DNA of 64,000 nucleotides from positions 62,001 to 126,000 of the forward strand of contig UCKS01000023.1 in the NCBI GenBank assembly GCA_900473045.1, given 5' to 3'. Shown here in pieces: positions 27,901-36,783 of the stretch. Both the position numbers and the translations under genes were made by a program. The notes under the pieces are model-generated. The model worked only from the letters and a program-made list of their open reading frames with translations, was not told where the DNA came from and ran no database searches. This DNA comes from Hyphomicrobiales bacterium (GTDB lineage Bacteria > Pseudomonadota > Alphaproteobacteria > Rhizobiales > Rhizobiaceae). Every line of letters starts with the position of its first letter. Position 1 is the first letter of the stretch.

Positions 27901-27931
27901 TTGACTTGGTCCGATTTATAACGTTTTAAAT
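27901..27931 (+). promoter_or_regulatory. Candidate promoter and operator of the sugar transporter operon
   Basis: TTGACT at 27901-27906 is followed after 18 bases by TTTAAA (27925-27930). The second copy of AACGTTTTAAAT (27920-27931) covers this -10 box, so repressor binding would block the promoter. The start codon of the binding protein gene is 110 bases downstream. Confidence 0.5.
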
Positions 27932-28041
27932 GAACCGGCGGTAGAGACCGCAAACCAATTGCTTCCCTGTTCTGACGGGGAGGGCATTCAACGGCGGGGG
28001 AGGAGTTTCCCGCTATACGACTTGCAAACGGGAGGAATACG

Positions 28042-29304
28042 ATGCGCAAGTTTATGACGACGACGGCAATTGCAGCATTGATGATGACGGGCAGCACGGT
28101 CATGGGCGGCACGGCCGCGCAGGCCGCTGAAAGCGTTGAAGTTCTGCATTGGTGGACATCCGGCGGCGAAGCGGCTGCCCTGGACGTTCTGAAAAAGGAT
28201 CTGGAAACAAAGGGCATCTCCTGGACCGATATGCCGGTTGCCGGTGGTGGTGGCACGGAAGCCATGACCGTGCTGCGCGCCCGCGTCACCTCGGGCAACG
28301 CCCCTACGGCCGTTCAGATGCTCGGCTTCGACATTCTCGATTGGGCCAAGGAAGGCTCGCTCGGCAATCTCGACGAAATCGCCGCCAAGGAAAACTGGGA
28401 CAAGGTCATCCCGGCTGCGCTGCAGAAGTTCTCCAAGTATGACGGTCACTGGATCGCGGCACCGGTCAACGTTCACTCCACCAACTGGATGTGGATCAAC
28501 AAGGCGGCGCTCGACAAGGCCGGCGGCAAGGAGCCGCAGAACTGGGACGAGCTGGTCGCTCTCCTGGATAACTTCAAGGCCCAGGGCATTACCCCGATCG
28601 CAGCCGGTGGCCAGCCATGGCAGGATGCAACCCTGTTCGATGCCGTCGTTCTGTCGCTCGGCACGGATTTCTACAAGCAGGCCTTCATCGATCTCGATCC
28701 GGCAGCTCTTGGCGGCGACAAGATGAAGGAAGCTTTCACCCGCATGACCAAGCTGCGGTCCTATGTGGACGACAACTTCTCCGGCCGCGACTGGAACCTG
28801 GCGTCCGCCATGGTCATCGAAGGCAAGGCCGGCGTGCAGTTCATGGGCGACTGGGCAAAGGGTGAGTTCGTCAAGGCCAAGAAGGTGCCCGGCACCGACT
28901 TCGTCTGCATGCGCTACCCGGAAACCCAAGGCTCCGTGACCTTCAACTCCGACCAGTTCGCGATGTTCAAGGTTGCCGCCGACAAGGTACCGGCGCAGAT
29001 GCAGATGGCGGCTGCGATCGAAAGCCCGACCTTCCAGTCGGCCTTCAACGTGGTCAAGGGCTCGGCTCCGGCCCGCACCGACGTGTCGAACGAAGCATTT
29101 GACGCTTGCGGCAAGAAGGCCATCGCCGATCTCGCCGATGCCGACAAGAACGGCAAGCTGTTCGGTTCCATGGCGCATGGCCATGCCAATCCGGCTGCTG
29201 TCAAGAATGCGATCTATGACGTCGTGACGCGCGAATTCAACGGTGAAATTACTGCTGACGAAGCCGTCAAGGAACTGCCGGCCGCTGTTGCTGCTGCGCA
29301 GTAA
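28042..29304 (+). CDS. Sugar ABC transporter periplasmic binding protein (CUT1, glucose/mannose type)
   Basis: A 420-residue periplasmic solute-binding protein with a 28-residue signal peptide ending AQA. '[14 protein letters not shown]' near the mature N-terminus and '[19 protein letters not shown]' are typical of the glucose/mannose-binding group (GtsA-like). GGAGG stands before the ATG. It delivers its ligand to the two permeases encoded after a mosaic repeat. High, regular codon use fits strong expression. The downstream oxidoreductases suggest a sugar, sugar alcohol or glycoside as ligand; the exact one cannot be read. Confidence 0.9.
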   Translation: MRKFMTTTAIAALMMTGSTVMGGTAAQAAESVEVLHWWTSGGEAAALDVLKKDLETKGISWTDMPVAGGGGTEAMTVLRARVTSGNAPTAVQMLGFDILDWAKEGSLGNLDEIAAKENWDKVIPAALQKFSKYDGHWIAAPVNVHSTNWMWINKAALDKAGGKEPQNWDELVALLDNFKAQGITPIAAGGQPWQDATLFDAVVLSLGTDFYKQAFIDLDPAALGGDKMKEAFTRMTKLRSYVDDNFSGRDWNLASAMVIEGKAGVQFMGDWAKGEFVKAKKVPGTDFVCMRYPETQGSVTFNSDQFAMFKVAADKVPAQMQMAAAIESPTFQSAFNVVKGSAPARTDVSNEAFDACGKKAIADLADADKNGKLFGSMAHGHANPAAVKNAIYDVVTREFNGEITADEAVKELPAAVAAAQ

Positions 29305-29318
29305 TCGTTCTGCGAACA

Positions 29319-29435
29319 ATGCCCCTCATCCGCCCTTCGGGCACCTTCTCCCCGTCGTGACGGGGAGAAGGACCTGGCGGGACCTCGGTAATCCCCTCTC
29401 CCCGCAAGCGGGGAGAGGGCTAGGGTGAGGGGCAT
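29319..29435. repeat. RIME-like mosaic repeat, family C (copy 1), between binding protein and permease
   Basis: ATGCCCCTCATCC and GAGGGGCAT ends enclose two hairpin modules, CCTTCTCCCCGTC/GACGGGGAGAAGG and CCCTCTCCCCGC/GCGGGGAGAGGG. The copy at 34649-34763 has the same parts in reverse order. It sits inside a transporter operon just after the binding-protein gene, where such hairpins commonly protect the upstream mRNA and lower permease expression. Confidence 0.8.
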
Positions 29436-29474
29436 CTTGCTTTATTCAATTCACATACAACGGTGGTATTCGCT

Positions 29475-30356
29475 ATGGATAGCCGAAGCCGGCTGCAGGA
29501 CCTTGTGCCAAAACTGGTGCTCGCCCCCAGCTTTCTGATCGTCATTGTCTTTGTGTATGGCTTCATCGCCTATACCGGCTATCTGTCGGTCACCGACAGC
29601 AAGATGCTGCCGTCCTACAATTTCGTGGGCCTCAGCAACTATTCCAAGCTCTGGGCTTTGCCGCACTGGTGGCGGGCGATTTCTAACCTGGCGATCTTTG
29701 CGACGCTCTACATCGTCATCTGCTCGGTGCTGGGTCTGGGGCTCGCCATTCTGCTCGACCAGAAGATCCGCGCCGAGGGTTTGCTGCGGCCGATCTATCT
29801 CTATCCGATGGCGCTGTCCTTCATCGTCACAGGCACCGCCTGGAAATGGTTTCTCGATCCGGGCATCGGGCTTGAAAACACCATGCATCTCTGGGGCTGG
29901 GAGAGCTTTCAGTTTGCCTGGATCAAGGACCGGAACTACGCGATCTATTGCGTCGTCATCGCCGCTGTCTGGCAATCGACCGGCTTCATCATGGCGATGT
30001 TTCTGGCCGGCCTTCGCGGCGTCGACAACGAGATCATCAAGGCGGCGCAAATCGATGGAGCTTCGTCGACGACAATCTACCGGCGGATCATCATTCCGCT
30101 GATGCGTCCGGTGTTCCTGTCGGCCTTTGTCGTGCTCGCCCATCTCGCCATCAAGGCCTATGACCTTGTTGTGGCGCTGACGGGCGGCGGGCCGGGGCAG
30201 GCGACGGAGCTGCCGGCGACCTTCATGTATTCCTACACGTTTACCCGCAACTCGATGGGCATCGGCGCCTCGTCGGCGATCATCATGCTGGCGATGATCT
30301 TCTCGATCATCATCCCCTACCTCTATTCCGAAATCAAAGGGGAGAAGCGCACATGA
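29475..30356 (+). CDS. Sugar ABC transporter permease (MalF-type)
   Basis: A 293-residue inner-membrane protein with six predicted membrane helices. The EAA loop is 'EIIKAAQIDGASSTTIYRRIIIP', in two parts here: 'AAQIDGASS' then 'RIIIPLMRP', which docks on the ATPase. 'GGGPGQATE' is a MalF-like signature. ATG 29475 chosen over GTG 29463, neither having a strong ribosome site. Its stop overlaps the next permease by ATGA. Confidence 0.9.
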   Translation: MDSRSRLQDLVPKLVLAPSFLIVIVFVYGFIAYTGYLSVTDSKMLPSYNFVGLSNYSKLWALPHWWRAISNLAIFATLYIVICSVLGLGLAILLDQKIRAEGLLRPIYLYPMALSFIVTGTAWKWFLDPGIGLENTMHLWGWESFQFAWIKDRNYAIYCVVIAAVWQSTGFIMAMFLAGLRGVDNEIIKAAQIDGASSTTIYRRIIIPLMRPVFLSAFVVLAHLAIKAYDLVVALTGGGPGQATELPATFMYSYTFTRNSMGIGASSAIIMLAMIFSIIIPYLYSEIKGEKRT

Positions 30357-31234
30357 GTGTCAAGAGCCCTGATAATGCCATTTCTTCCAGCCGCCTGACG
30401 CGCGCGCTGATTTACACCGTGCTGATCCTGTTTGCCGCCTATTCGCTGCTGCCGCTCTATGTGATGCTGGTCAACTCCTTCAAGCCGCTGGATGAAATCC
30501 GCCAGGGCGGCATGCTGAACATTCCGCAGACCTGGACGCTGGATCCCTGGCGCTCGGCCTGGTCGACGGCGCAGATCGGCGTCCAGCCGACTGGTTTGAA
30601 ACCGTTCTTCATCAACTCGATCCTGATGGTTGTTCCCGCCGTCGCCATCTCGACGATCATCGGCGCGCTCAATGGTTATGTGCTGACCAAATGGCGCTTT
30701 CCGGGCTCCGGCATCTTCTTCGGCATGCTGCTTCTGTCCTGCTTCATTCCGTTCCAGATCGTTTTGATCCCGATGGCGCGCATGCTCGGCATCTTCGGAT
30801 TGGCCGGCACGACCAGCGGTCTCGTCTTCGTGCACGTCGTCTATGGTCTCGGCTTCACGACGCTGTATTTCCGCAATTATTATGAGGCGTTCCCGACTGA
30901 ACTGGTGCGGGCAGCCCAGATCGATGGTGCCAGCTTCTTCCAGATTTTCCGGCGCATCCTGTTGCCGTCATCCGGTCCGATCATCGTCGTCTCCGTTATT
31001 TGGCAGTTTACGAATATCTGGAACGACTTCCTGTTCGGAGCCTCGTTCTCCGGGGCCGATTCGACGCCGATGACAGTGGCGCTCAACAATCTCGTTTCCT
31101 CCTCCACCGGGGTGAAGGAATACAATGTCCATTTCGCAGGCGCGATCCTTGCCGCCCTGCCAACGCTTGTCGTCTACATCGTTTCCGGCCGCTACTTCGT
31201 CCGTGGCCTGATGTCCGGCGCCGTGAAGGGTTAA
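30353..31234 (+). CDS. Sugar ABC transporter permease (MalG-type)
   Basis: A 293-residue inner-membrane protein with six helices, including 'IYTVLILFAAYSLLPLYVML' near the N-terminus. The EAA motif lies in 'ELVRAAQIDGASFFQIF' followed by 'RILLPSSGPI'. It pairs with the preceding permease to form the channel; the coupled start and 4-base gap to the ATPase gene place it in the same operon. Confidence 0.9.
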   Translation: MSVKSPDNAISSSRLTRALIYTVLILFAAYSLLPLYVMLVNSFKPLDEIRQGGMLNIPQTWTLDPWRSAWSTAQIGVQPTGLKPFFINSILMVVPAVAISTIIGALNGYVLTKWRFPGSGIFFGMLLLSCFIPFQIVLIPMARMLGIFGLAGTTSGLVFVHVVYGLGFTTLYFRNYYEAFPTELVRAAQIDGASFFQIFRRILLPSSGPIIVVSVIWQFTNIWNDFLFGASFSGADSTPMTVALNNLVSSSTGVKEYNVHFAGAILAALPTLVVYIVSGRYFVRGLMSGAVKG

Positions 31235-31238
31235 AGCC

Positions 31239-32351
31239 ATGTCCTTTCTGAAAATCACCGATCTTCGCAAGTCCTACGGCTCGCTGGAAATCCTGAAGAA
31301 CATCAATCTGGAAATCGACGAGGGCGGCTTCCTGGTGCTGGTGGGGCCATCCGGTTGCGGCAAGTCGACCTTGCTCAACACCATTGCCGGGCTCGAACCG
31401 ATCACTTCGGGTGAAATCTCGATCAACGGCAAGTCGGTGGCGGGCTTACATCCCTCCAAGCGCGACATCGCCATGGTCTTCCAGTCCTATGCGCTCTACC
31501 CGAACATGACGGTGTCCGGAAACATCGCCTTCGGCATGGAAATCCGCGGCGTGCCGAAGGACGAGCGCGACAAGGCGATCAAGCAGGTTGCCGACATGCT
31601 GCAGATCGGCCATCTGCTTGACCGCAAACCGAGCCAGCTGTCCGGCGGCCAGCGCCAGCGTGTCGCCATGGGCCGGGCGCTGGTGCGCAATCCGCAGGTC
31701 TTCCTGTTCGACGAGCCGCTGTCCAACCTTGACGCGAAATTGCGCGTCGATATGCGCACCGAGATCAAGCGCCTGCACCAGCGCATGAAGACGACGATCG
31801 TCTATGTGACGCATGACCAGATCGAGGCGATGACGCTGGCGACCAAGATCGCTGTTTTGAAGGATGGAATGCTGCAGCAGTTCGGCACCCCGGCTGAAAT
31901 CTACAACAATCCCGCCAATCTGTTCGTCGCCGACTTCATGGGGTCGCCGGCGATGAACCTTCTGACCGCCACGGTCGAAGGTGGCGGCAATGATCTGCGC
32001 GTCTCGCTGGTACGCCCTGATGCCGAGCCTTTGCACCTGCCGGTCGCCCAAGTCTCAGGGCTTGCCGCCTATAGCGGCAAGCAGGTGGTCTTCGGCATCC
32101 GGCCGGAAGCGCTCACCGATCCCGACGGCGCCGATCGCAACGCCCGCCTGCTGGTCGAGGGCGACTGCCTGATCGAGGTGGTGGAACCGGCCGGTTCCGA
32201 CACGTTCGCTGTTACCAAGCTCGGCGGCAAGGAAGTGGTGGCACGCCTTCGCGCCGATGCCCGCATCGCGCCCGGACAGAACACCCGGCTGGCCTTCAAC
32301 CTGGACAAGGCGGTGTATTTCGATCCGCAAAGCCAGCAGCGCATCGGCTGA
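31239..32351 (+). CDS. Sugar ABC transporter ATP-binding protein (MalK/UgpC type)
   Basis: A 370-residue ATPase with Walker A 'GPSGCGKST', Q-loop 'VFQSYALYP', signature 'LSGGQRQRVAMGRA', Walker B 'VFLFDEPLSNLD' and H-loop 'VTHDQ'. The C-terminal TOBE region ('VVFGIRPEAL') runs from about 240 to the end. It powers the importer encoded just upstream. ATPases of this group may serve more than one importer. Confidence 0.95.
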   Translation: MSFLKITDLRKSYGSLEILKNINLEIDEGGFLVLVGPSGCGKSTLLNTIAGLEPITSGEISINGKSVAGLHPSKRDIAMVFQSYALYPNMTVSGNIAFGMEIRGVPKDERDKAIKQVADMLQIGHLLDRKPSQLSGGQRQRVAMGRALVRNPQVFLFDEPLSNLDAKLRVDMRTEIKRLHQRMKTTIVYVTHDQIEAMTLATKIAVLKDGMLQQFGTPAEIYNNPANLFVADFMGSPAMNLLTATVEGGGNDLRVSLVRPDAEPLHLPVAQVSGLAAYSGKQVVFGIRPEALTDPDGADRNARLLVEGDCLIEVVEPAGSDTFAVTKLGGKEVVARLRADARIAPGQNTRLAFNLDKAVYFDPQSQQRIG

Positions 32352-32359
32352 GTTTCGTC

Positions 32360-33859
32360 ATGGTCAAGCAGCCCGACATCGTCATCATCGGCTCCGGTAT
32401 CGGTGGAGCAACCGTCGCTTCCGCGCTTGCCGGATCCGGGGCGCGCGTCGCGATCCTCGAGCGCGGTGAGCGCCTAGCGGACACGCCGGAAACGCGTAGC
32501 TACCGCTCCATCTTCGTCGATGGCCATTTCCGGCCGAAGGAGATGTGGCGCGAACCGGACGGCACGGCGTTCAATCCGGGAAACTTCTACTTCGTCGGCG
32601 GCAATTCCAAGCTCTTCGGTGCGGTGCTGCTGCGCTACCGCGCCGAGGACTTTACCGAGATGCAGCATCTCGGCGGGGTCTCGCCGGCGTGGCCCTTTCC
32701 CTACGCGGAGCTGGAGCCATGGTACGGCAAAGCGGAACGGCTGTTCGAGGTGCGTGGCGAGCTTGGTCAGGATCCGACCGAGCCTACCCACTCGACGCCC
32801 TATTCTCACGGTCCCGTGCCGGACGAGCCGGCCATCGCCCGCGCCCGCGCTGAGCTGAAGGCGCAGGGGCTCCATCCGGCGACATTGCCGCTCGGCGTTG
32901 ACATCGACGCCTGGCTGGCCGGCGGACGCACACCCTGGGACGGGTTTCCCAACACCGGCAAGGGCAAGAAGGACGCCGAGACCGCGCCGCTCACTGCTGC
33001 GCTGAAGGACCCGAATATCGAGCTGATCACCTCCGCTTATGTGGAGACGCTCGAAGCCGGGCCGGGCGGGCGGATCGAGGCTGTACACTACACCCACAAG
33101 GGCGAGAGGAAACGGTTGTCCCCGAAGCTGGTGATCCTGTCGGCGGGCGCGATCAATTCCGCCGCGATCCTGCTGCGCTCCGGCGACGGCAAGGGGCTTG
33201 CCAACCGCTCCGATCAGGTCGGCCGCAACTTCATGAACCACAATTGCAGCGCCATGTTGGCGATCAACCCGTTCCGGCGCAATGACAGCGTTTACCAGAA
33301 GACGCTGATGCTGAACGATTATTACCTGACCGGTGGCCGCGATGGCCTGCCACTCGGCAATGTCCAGCTGCTCGGCAAGATCAACGGAGACATCCTCAAG
33401 GCCAATGCGCCGCGTTACGCGCCACGCTTCGCACTCGACTTCATGGCCGGCCACGCCGTCGACTGGTACATGATGACGGAGGACCTCCCGAACCCCGAAA
33501 GCCGCATCATGGTCGACGGCAAGGGCATCATCATGCAGTGGAAGCGCTCGAACATGGAGGCATTGTCCGGGCTTGAGGCGAAGATGCGTGCACATTTCAA
33601 GGCTGCGGGCTATCCGATCGTGCTCTCACAACCTTTCGACAAGCGCACGCCGTCGCACCAATGCGGCACGGTGCGCATGGGCAACGATCCGGCTTCGGCG
33701 CCGCTCGATATCTACTGCCGCGCGTTCGATCATCAAAACCTGTTTGTGGTCGATGCCAGCTGCCTGCCGACCTCGGCGGCCGTCAATCCGGCTCTCACCA
33801 TCGCTGCACAGGCGTTGCGTGTCGCCGATCACATCATCGCGAAGGATCTGGCGGCATGA
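32360..33859 (+). CDS. GMC-family FAD-dependent oxidoreductase (sugar/polyol dehydrogenase type)
   Basis: A 499-residue flavoprotein. The FAD dinucleotide motif 'IIGSGIGGATVAS' is at the N-terminus, and 'GGNSKLFGAVLLR' matches the GMC signature region. The C-terminal active-site pair is His in 'HQCGTVRMG' and Asn in 'AVNPALTIAAQ'. There is no signal peptide. Length and wording place it with GMC sugar dehydrogenases such as the rhizobial glucoside 3-dehydrogenase type, though that is recollection. It likely oxidises the imported sugar or polyol. It overlaps the SDR gene by ATGA. Confidence 0.88.
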   Translation: MVKQPDIVIIGSGIGGATVASALAGSGARVAILERGERLADTPETRSYRSIFVDGHFRPKEMWREPDGTAFNPGNFYFVGGNSKLFGAVLLRYRAEDFTEMQHLGGVSPAWPFPYAELEPWYGKAERLFEVRGELGQDPTEPTHSTPYSHGPVPDEPAIARARAELKAQGLHPATLPLGVDIDAWLAGGRTPWDGFPNTGKGKKDAETAPLTAALKDPNIELITSAYVETLEAGPGGRIEAVHYTHKGERKRLSPKLVILSAGAINSAAILLRSGDGKGLANRSDQVGRNFMNHNCSAMLAINPFRRNDSVYQKTLMLNDYYLTGGRDGLPLGNVQLLGKINGDILKANAPRYAPRFALDFMAGHAVDWYMMTEDLPNPESRIMVDGKGIIMQWKRSNMEALSGLEAKMRAHFKAAGYPIVLSQPFDKRTPSHQCGTVRMGNDPASAPLDIYCRAFDHQNLFVVDASCLPTSAAVNPALTIAAQALRVADHIIAKDLAA

Positions 33860-34629
33860 GCGCTCATAAACGCCCCGTTGCCATCGTCACCGGCGGCCGC
33901 CGGGGCATCGGCTTGGGCATAGCGCGGGCGCTGGCGAAGGACGGTTTTGACATTGCCATCACCGGTATCGGCGATGCCGATCAGGTTTCTAGCGTGCTGG
34001 AAGAGTTGGCGGCACTCGGCGCCAAGGCGATTTTCCTGAAGGCGGATATTTCCGATCTTTCCGGACATCAGGCGACCGTTGATGCGGTTCTGGCGCAATT
34101 CGGCGGGATCGATTGCCTCATCAACAATGCCGGTATGGCATCGGTGGTGCGCGGGGACTTCCTCGATCTGGCACCGGAAAACTTCGACACGATCATCGGC
34201 ACCAATCTGCGGGGCACGGTGTTTTTCACGCAGGCCGTGGTCAAGGCCATGCTTGCAACAGGTGTCAGCGGACCTCGTTCGGTGATCAATATCACCTCGG
34301 TTTCGGCGGCGATGACGTCGCCGGAGCGGCTGGATTACTGCATGAGCAAGGCTGGGCTCGCTGCGTTTTCGCAAGGGCTGGCGCTGCGGCTTGCCGATAC
34401 CGGTATCTCGGTCTTTGAGGTTCGGCCCGGCATTATCCGCTCCGACATGACGGCCGGTGTTTCGGCCAAATACGACGCGCTGATCGACGGCGGGCTGGTG
34501 CCGATGAGGCGCTGGGGCGAGGCCGACGATATCGGCCGCATGGTCGCCGCATTGGCAAACGGCAGTTTTGGTTTTGCCACCGGATCGATTGTCAATGCCG
34601 ACGGCGGGCTGTCGATCGGGCGGCTTTAG
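33856..34629 (+). CDS. Short-chain dehydrogenase/reductase
   Basis: A 257-residue classical SDR. The cofactor motif 'TGGRRGIGLGIA' is followed by 'NNAGMAS', catalytic Ser in 'NITSVSAAM' and the Tyr-Lys pair in 'YCMSKAG'; 'RPGIIRSDMT' is the usual end of the active site. The Arg-Arg in the Gly motif favours NADPH. Coupled to the GMC gene, so it probably reduces or oxidises a keto-sugar from the same route. Confidence 0.92.
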   Translation: MSAHKRPVAIVTGGRRGIGLGIARALAKDGFDIAITGIGDADQVSSVLEELAALGAKAIFLKADISDLSGHQATVDAVLAQFGGIDCLINNAGMASVVRGDFLDLAPENFDTIIGTNLRGTVFFTQAVVKAMLATGVSGPRSVINITSVSAAMTSPERLDYCMSKAGLAAFSQGLALRLADTGISVFEVRPGIIRSDMTAGVSAKYDALIDGGLVPMRRWGEADDIGRMVAALANGSFGFATGSIVNADGGLSIGRL

Positions 34630-34648
34630 GCGAGTGACTTTCTGGGGA

Positions 34649-34763
34649 TTGCCCCTCACCCTAACCCTCTCCCCGTAAACGGGGAGAGGGGACTATGGAG
34701 TTTGCGGCACGATCCTTCTCCCCGTTTGCGGGGAGAAGGTGCCCGACAGGGATGAGGGGCAAA
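34649..34763. repeat. RIME-like mosaic repeat, family C (copy 2)
   Basis: The same hairpin modules as at 29319-29435, in the opposite orientation (TTGCCCCTCACCC start, GATGAGGGGCAA end). It separates the SDR gene from the second GMC oxidoreductase gene, which then has its own AAGGA ribosome site. Confidence 0.8.
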
Positions 34764-34797
34764 CCACCCTCGGTGATTGGATTTTAAGGACCAAGAC

Positions 34798-36453
34798 ATG
34801 ACCTACGACTACATCATCACAGGTGCCGGACCGGCCGGGTGCGTGCTTGCCAATCGCCTGACCGAAGACGCTGACGTCAAGGTGCTGCTGCTTGAGGCGG
34901 GTGGTAGCGACTGGAATCCGCTATTCCATATGCCCGCAGGCTTTGCCAAGATGACCAAGGGTGTCGCCAGCTGGGGCTGGGAGACCGTGCCGCAGAAGCA
35001 TATGAAGAACCGGGTGCTGCGCTATACGCAGGCCAAGGTGATCGGCGGCGGCTCGTCGATCAATGCGCAGCTTTATACGCGCGGCAATGCGGCGGATTAC
35101 GATCTCTGGGCCAGCGAAGACGGCTGCACCGGCTGGGATTACCGCAACGTTCTACCCTATTTCAAACGCTCGGAAGACAACCAGCGCTTCGCTGACGACT
35201 ATCATTCCTATGGCGGCCCGCTCGGGGTCTCCATGCCGGTATCGGGCCTGCCGATCTGCGATGCCTATATCCGCGCGGGCCAGGAACTCGGCATTCCCTA
35301 CAACCACGATTTCAACGGCAAACAGCAGGCCGGTGTCGGCTTCTACCAGCTGACCCAGCGCAACCGCCGCCGCTCCTCGGCCTCGCTTGCCTATCTCAAT
35401 CCGATCCGGACCCGCAAGAACCTGACGGTGCGGCTCGGCACGCGGGTGACGCGGATCATGCTGGAGGGAACGCGCGCTGTCGGCGTCGAGGTCGCGACCG
35501 CAAAGGGGCTGGAAATCATCCGGGCCGAGCGTGAGGTGCTAGTGTCGTCCGGTGCCATCGGATCGCCGAAACTGCTGCAGCAGTCGGGTATCGGCCCGGC
35601 CGACCACCTGCGCTCGGTTGGCGTCGATGTGAAACATGATCTACCGGGTGTCGGCAGCAATCTTCAGGATCATCTCGACCTGTTCGTGATTTCCGAATGC
35701 ACCGGCGACCATACCTATGATGGCGTGGCAAAGTTGCACCGTACCGTCTGGGCCGGCCTGCAATATGTGCTGTTCCGCTCCGGTCCGGTCGCCTCGTCGC
35801 TGTTCGAGACCGGCGGCTTCTGGTATGCCGATCCGAATGCGCGCTCGCCGGATATCCAGTTCCACCTGGGGCTCGGGTCCGGCATCGAGGCCGGTGTTGA
35901 GAAACTGAAGAATGCCGGCGTGACGCTAAATTCAGCCTATTTGCATCCGCGCTCGCGCGGCACGGTGCGGCTCTCGTCGTCCGATCCGGCCGCAGCCCCG
36001 CTGATCGATCCGAATTACTGGAGCGATCCGCATGATCGCAAGATGTCGCTGGAAGGCCTGAAGATTGCCCGCGAAATCTTCCAGCAGCAGGCGCTGAAAC
36101 CCTTCATCATGGCCGAGCGGCTGCCGGGGCCGAAGGTAATGACCGATGAGGAACTGTTCGAGTATGGCTGCGCCAATGCCAAGACCGATCATCACCCGGT
36201 CGGTACCTGCAAGATGGGCACAGGCGCCGATGCCGTTGTCGGGCTGGATCTGAAGGTACACGGACTGCAAGGCCTGCGCGTCTGCGATAGTTCGGTCATG
36301 CCGCGTGTTCCCTCTTGCAATACCAATGGACCGACCATCATGATGGGTGAGAAGGGCTCAGACATTATCCGCGAGCGGCAACCGCTGCCCGCCACCATCT
36401 TCAGCCATGAGCGCAACGACCAGCGGCCGCGGGCGCGCGCCGATATCCGATAG
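34798..36453 (+). CDS. GMC-family oxidoreductase (choline/alcohol dehydrogenase type)
   Basis: A 551-residue FAD enzyme. ATG 34798 follows AAGGA and gives 'YDYIITGAGPAGCVLANRL' at once; an ATG 21 bases earlier is weaker. 'GGGSSINAQLYTRGNAADYD' holds the GMC signature 1 (split here as 'GGGSSINAQ' and 'YTRGNAADYD'), 'SSGAIGSPKLLQQSGIGP' signature 2. C-terminal catalytic residues are His-His in 'DHHPVGTCKMG' and Asn in 'PSCNTNGPT'. It is only distantly related to the GMC protein encoded two genes upstream and acts on an alcohol group of unknown substrate. Confidence 0.9.
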   Translation: MTYDYIITGAGPAGCVLANRLTEDADVKVLLLEAGGSDWNPLFHMPAGFAKMTKGVASWGWETVPQKHMKNRVLRYTQAKVIGGGSSINAQLYTRGNAADYDLWASEDGCTGWDYRNVLPYFKRSEDNQRFADDYHSYGGPLGVSMPVSGLPICDAYIRAGQELGIPYNHDFNGKQQAGVGFYQLTQRNRRRSSASLAYLNPIRTRKNLTVRLGTRVTRIMLEGTRAVGVEVATAKGLEIIRAEREVLVSSGAIGSPKLLQQSGIGPADHLRSVGVDVKHDLPGVGSNLQDHLDLFVISECTGDHTYDGVAKLHRTVWAGLQYVLFRSGPVASSLFETGGFWYADPNARSPDIQFHLGLGSGIEAGVEKLKNAGVTLNSAYLHPRSRGTVRLSSSDPAAAPLIDPNYWSDPHDRKMSLEGLKIAREIFQQQALKPFIMAERLPGPKVMTDEELFEYGCANAKTDHHPVGTCKMGTGADAVVGLDLKVHGLQGLRVCDSSVMPRVPSCNTNGPTIMMGEKGSDIIRERQPLPATIFSHERNDQRPRARADIR

Positions 36454-36462
36454 GAGCCTGCC

Positions 36463-36777
36463 ATGATCCGCCACTGTGTTTTCATCCGCTTCCAGTCAAC
36501 CGTTGCCGATGCCGAGCGGCAGTCGATCCTGGCCGACATCGCCGCGCTGCAACAACTGGTTCCCGGCTACCTCACCTTCACAGCCGGTGCCAATGTCAGC
36601 CCGGAAGGGCTCGGCAAGGGTTACAATAGCGGCTTCATCATCGATTTCGCCGATGCGGGCGCGCGCGATGCCTATCTCGTCCATCCCGCGCATGAAAAGG
36701 CCGGTGGCCGGATCGTTGCGGCAACCGAAGGCGGGATCGACGGCGTCTTCGTCTATGACCTTGAGATTGCGGGCTGA
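36463..36777 (+). CDS. Dabb (stress-responsive alpha/beta barrel) domain protein
   Basis: A 104-residue single-domain protein with the Dabb pattern: 'IRHCVFIRFQ' first strand, 'ALQQLVPGYLTF' helix and loop, 'GYNSGFIIDFADAGARDAYLVHPAHE' central part, shown here only by its ends 'GYNSGFIIDF' and 'HPAHEK'. Dabb proteins form dimeric ferredoxin-like barrels, some with enzyme activity. It lies 9 bases after the GMC gene. Role in the sugar pathway unknown. Confidence 0.82.
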   Translation: MIRHCVFIRFQSTVADAERQSILADIAALQQLVPGYLTFTAGANVSPEGLGKGYNSGFIIDFADAGARDAYLVHPAHEKAGGRIVAATEGGIDGVFVYDLEIAG

Positions 36778-36783
36778 TTTTTG

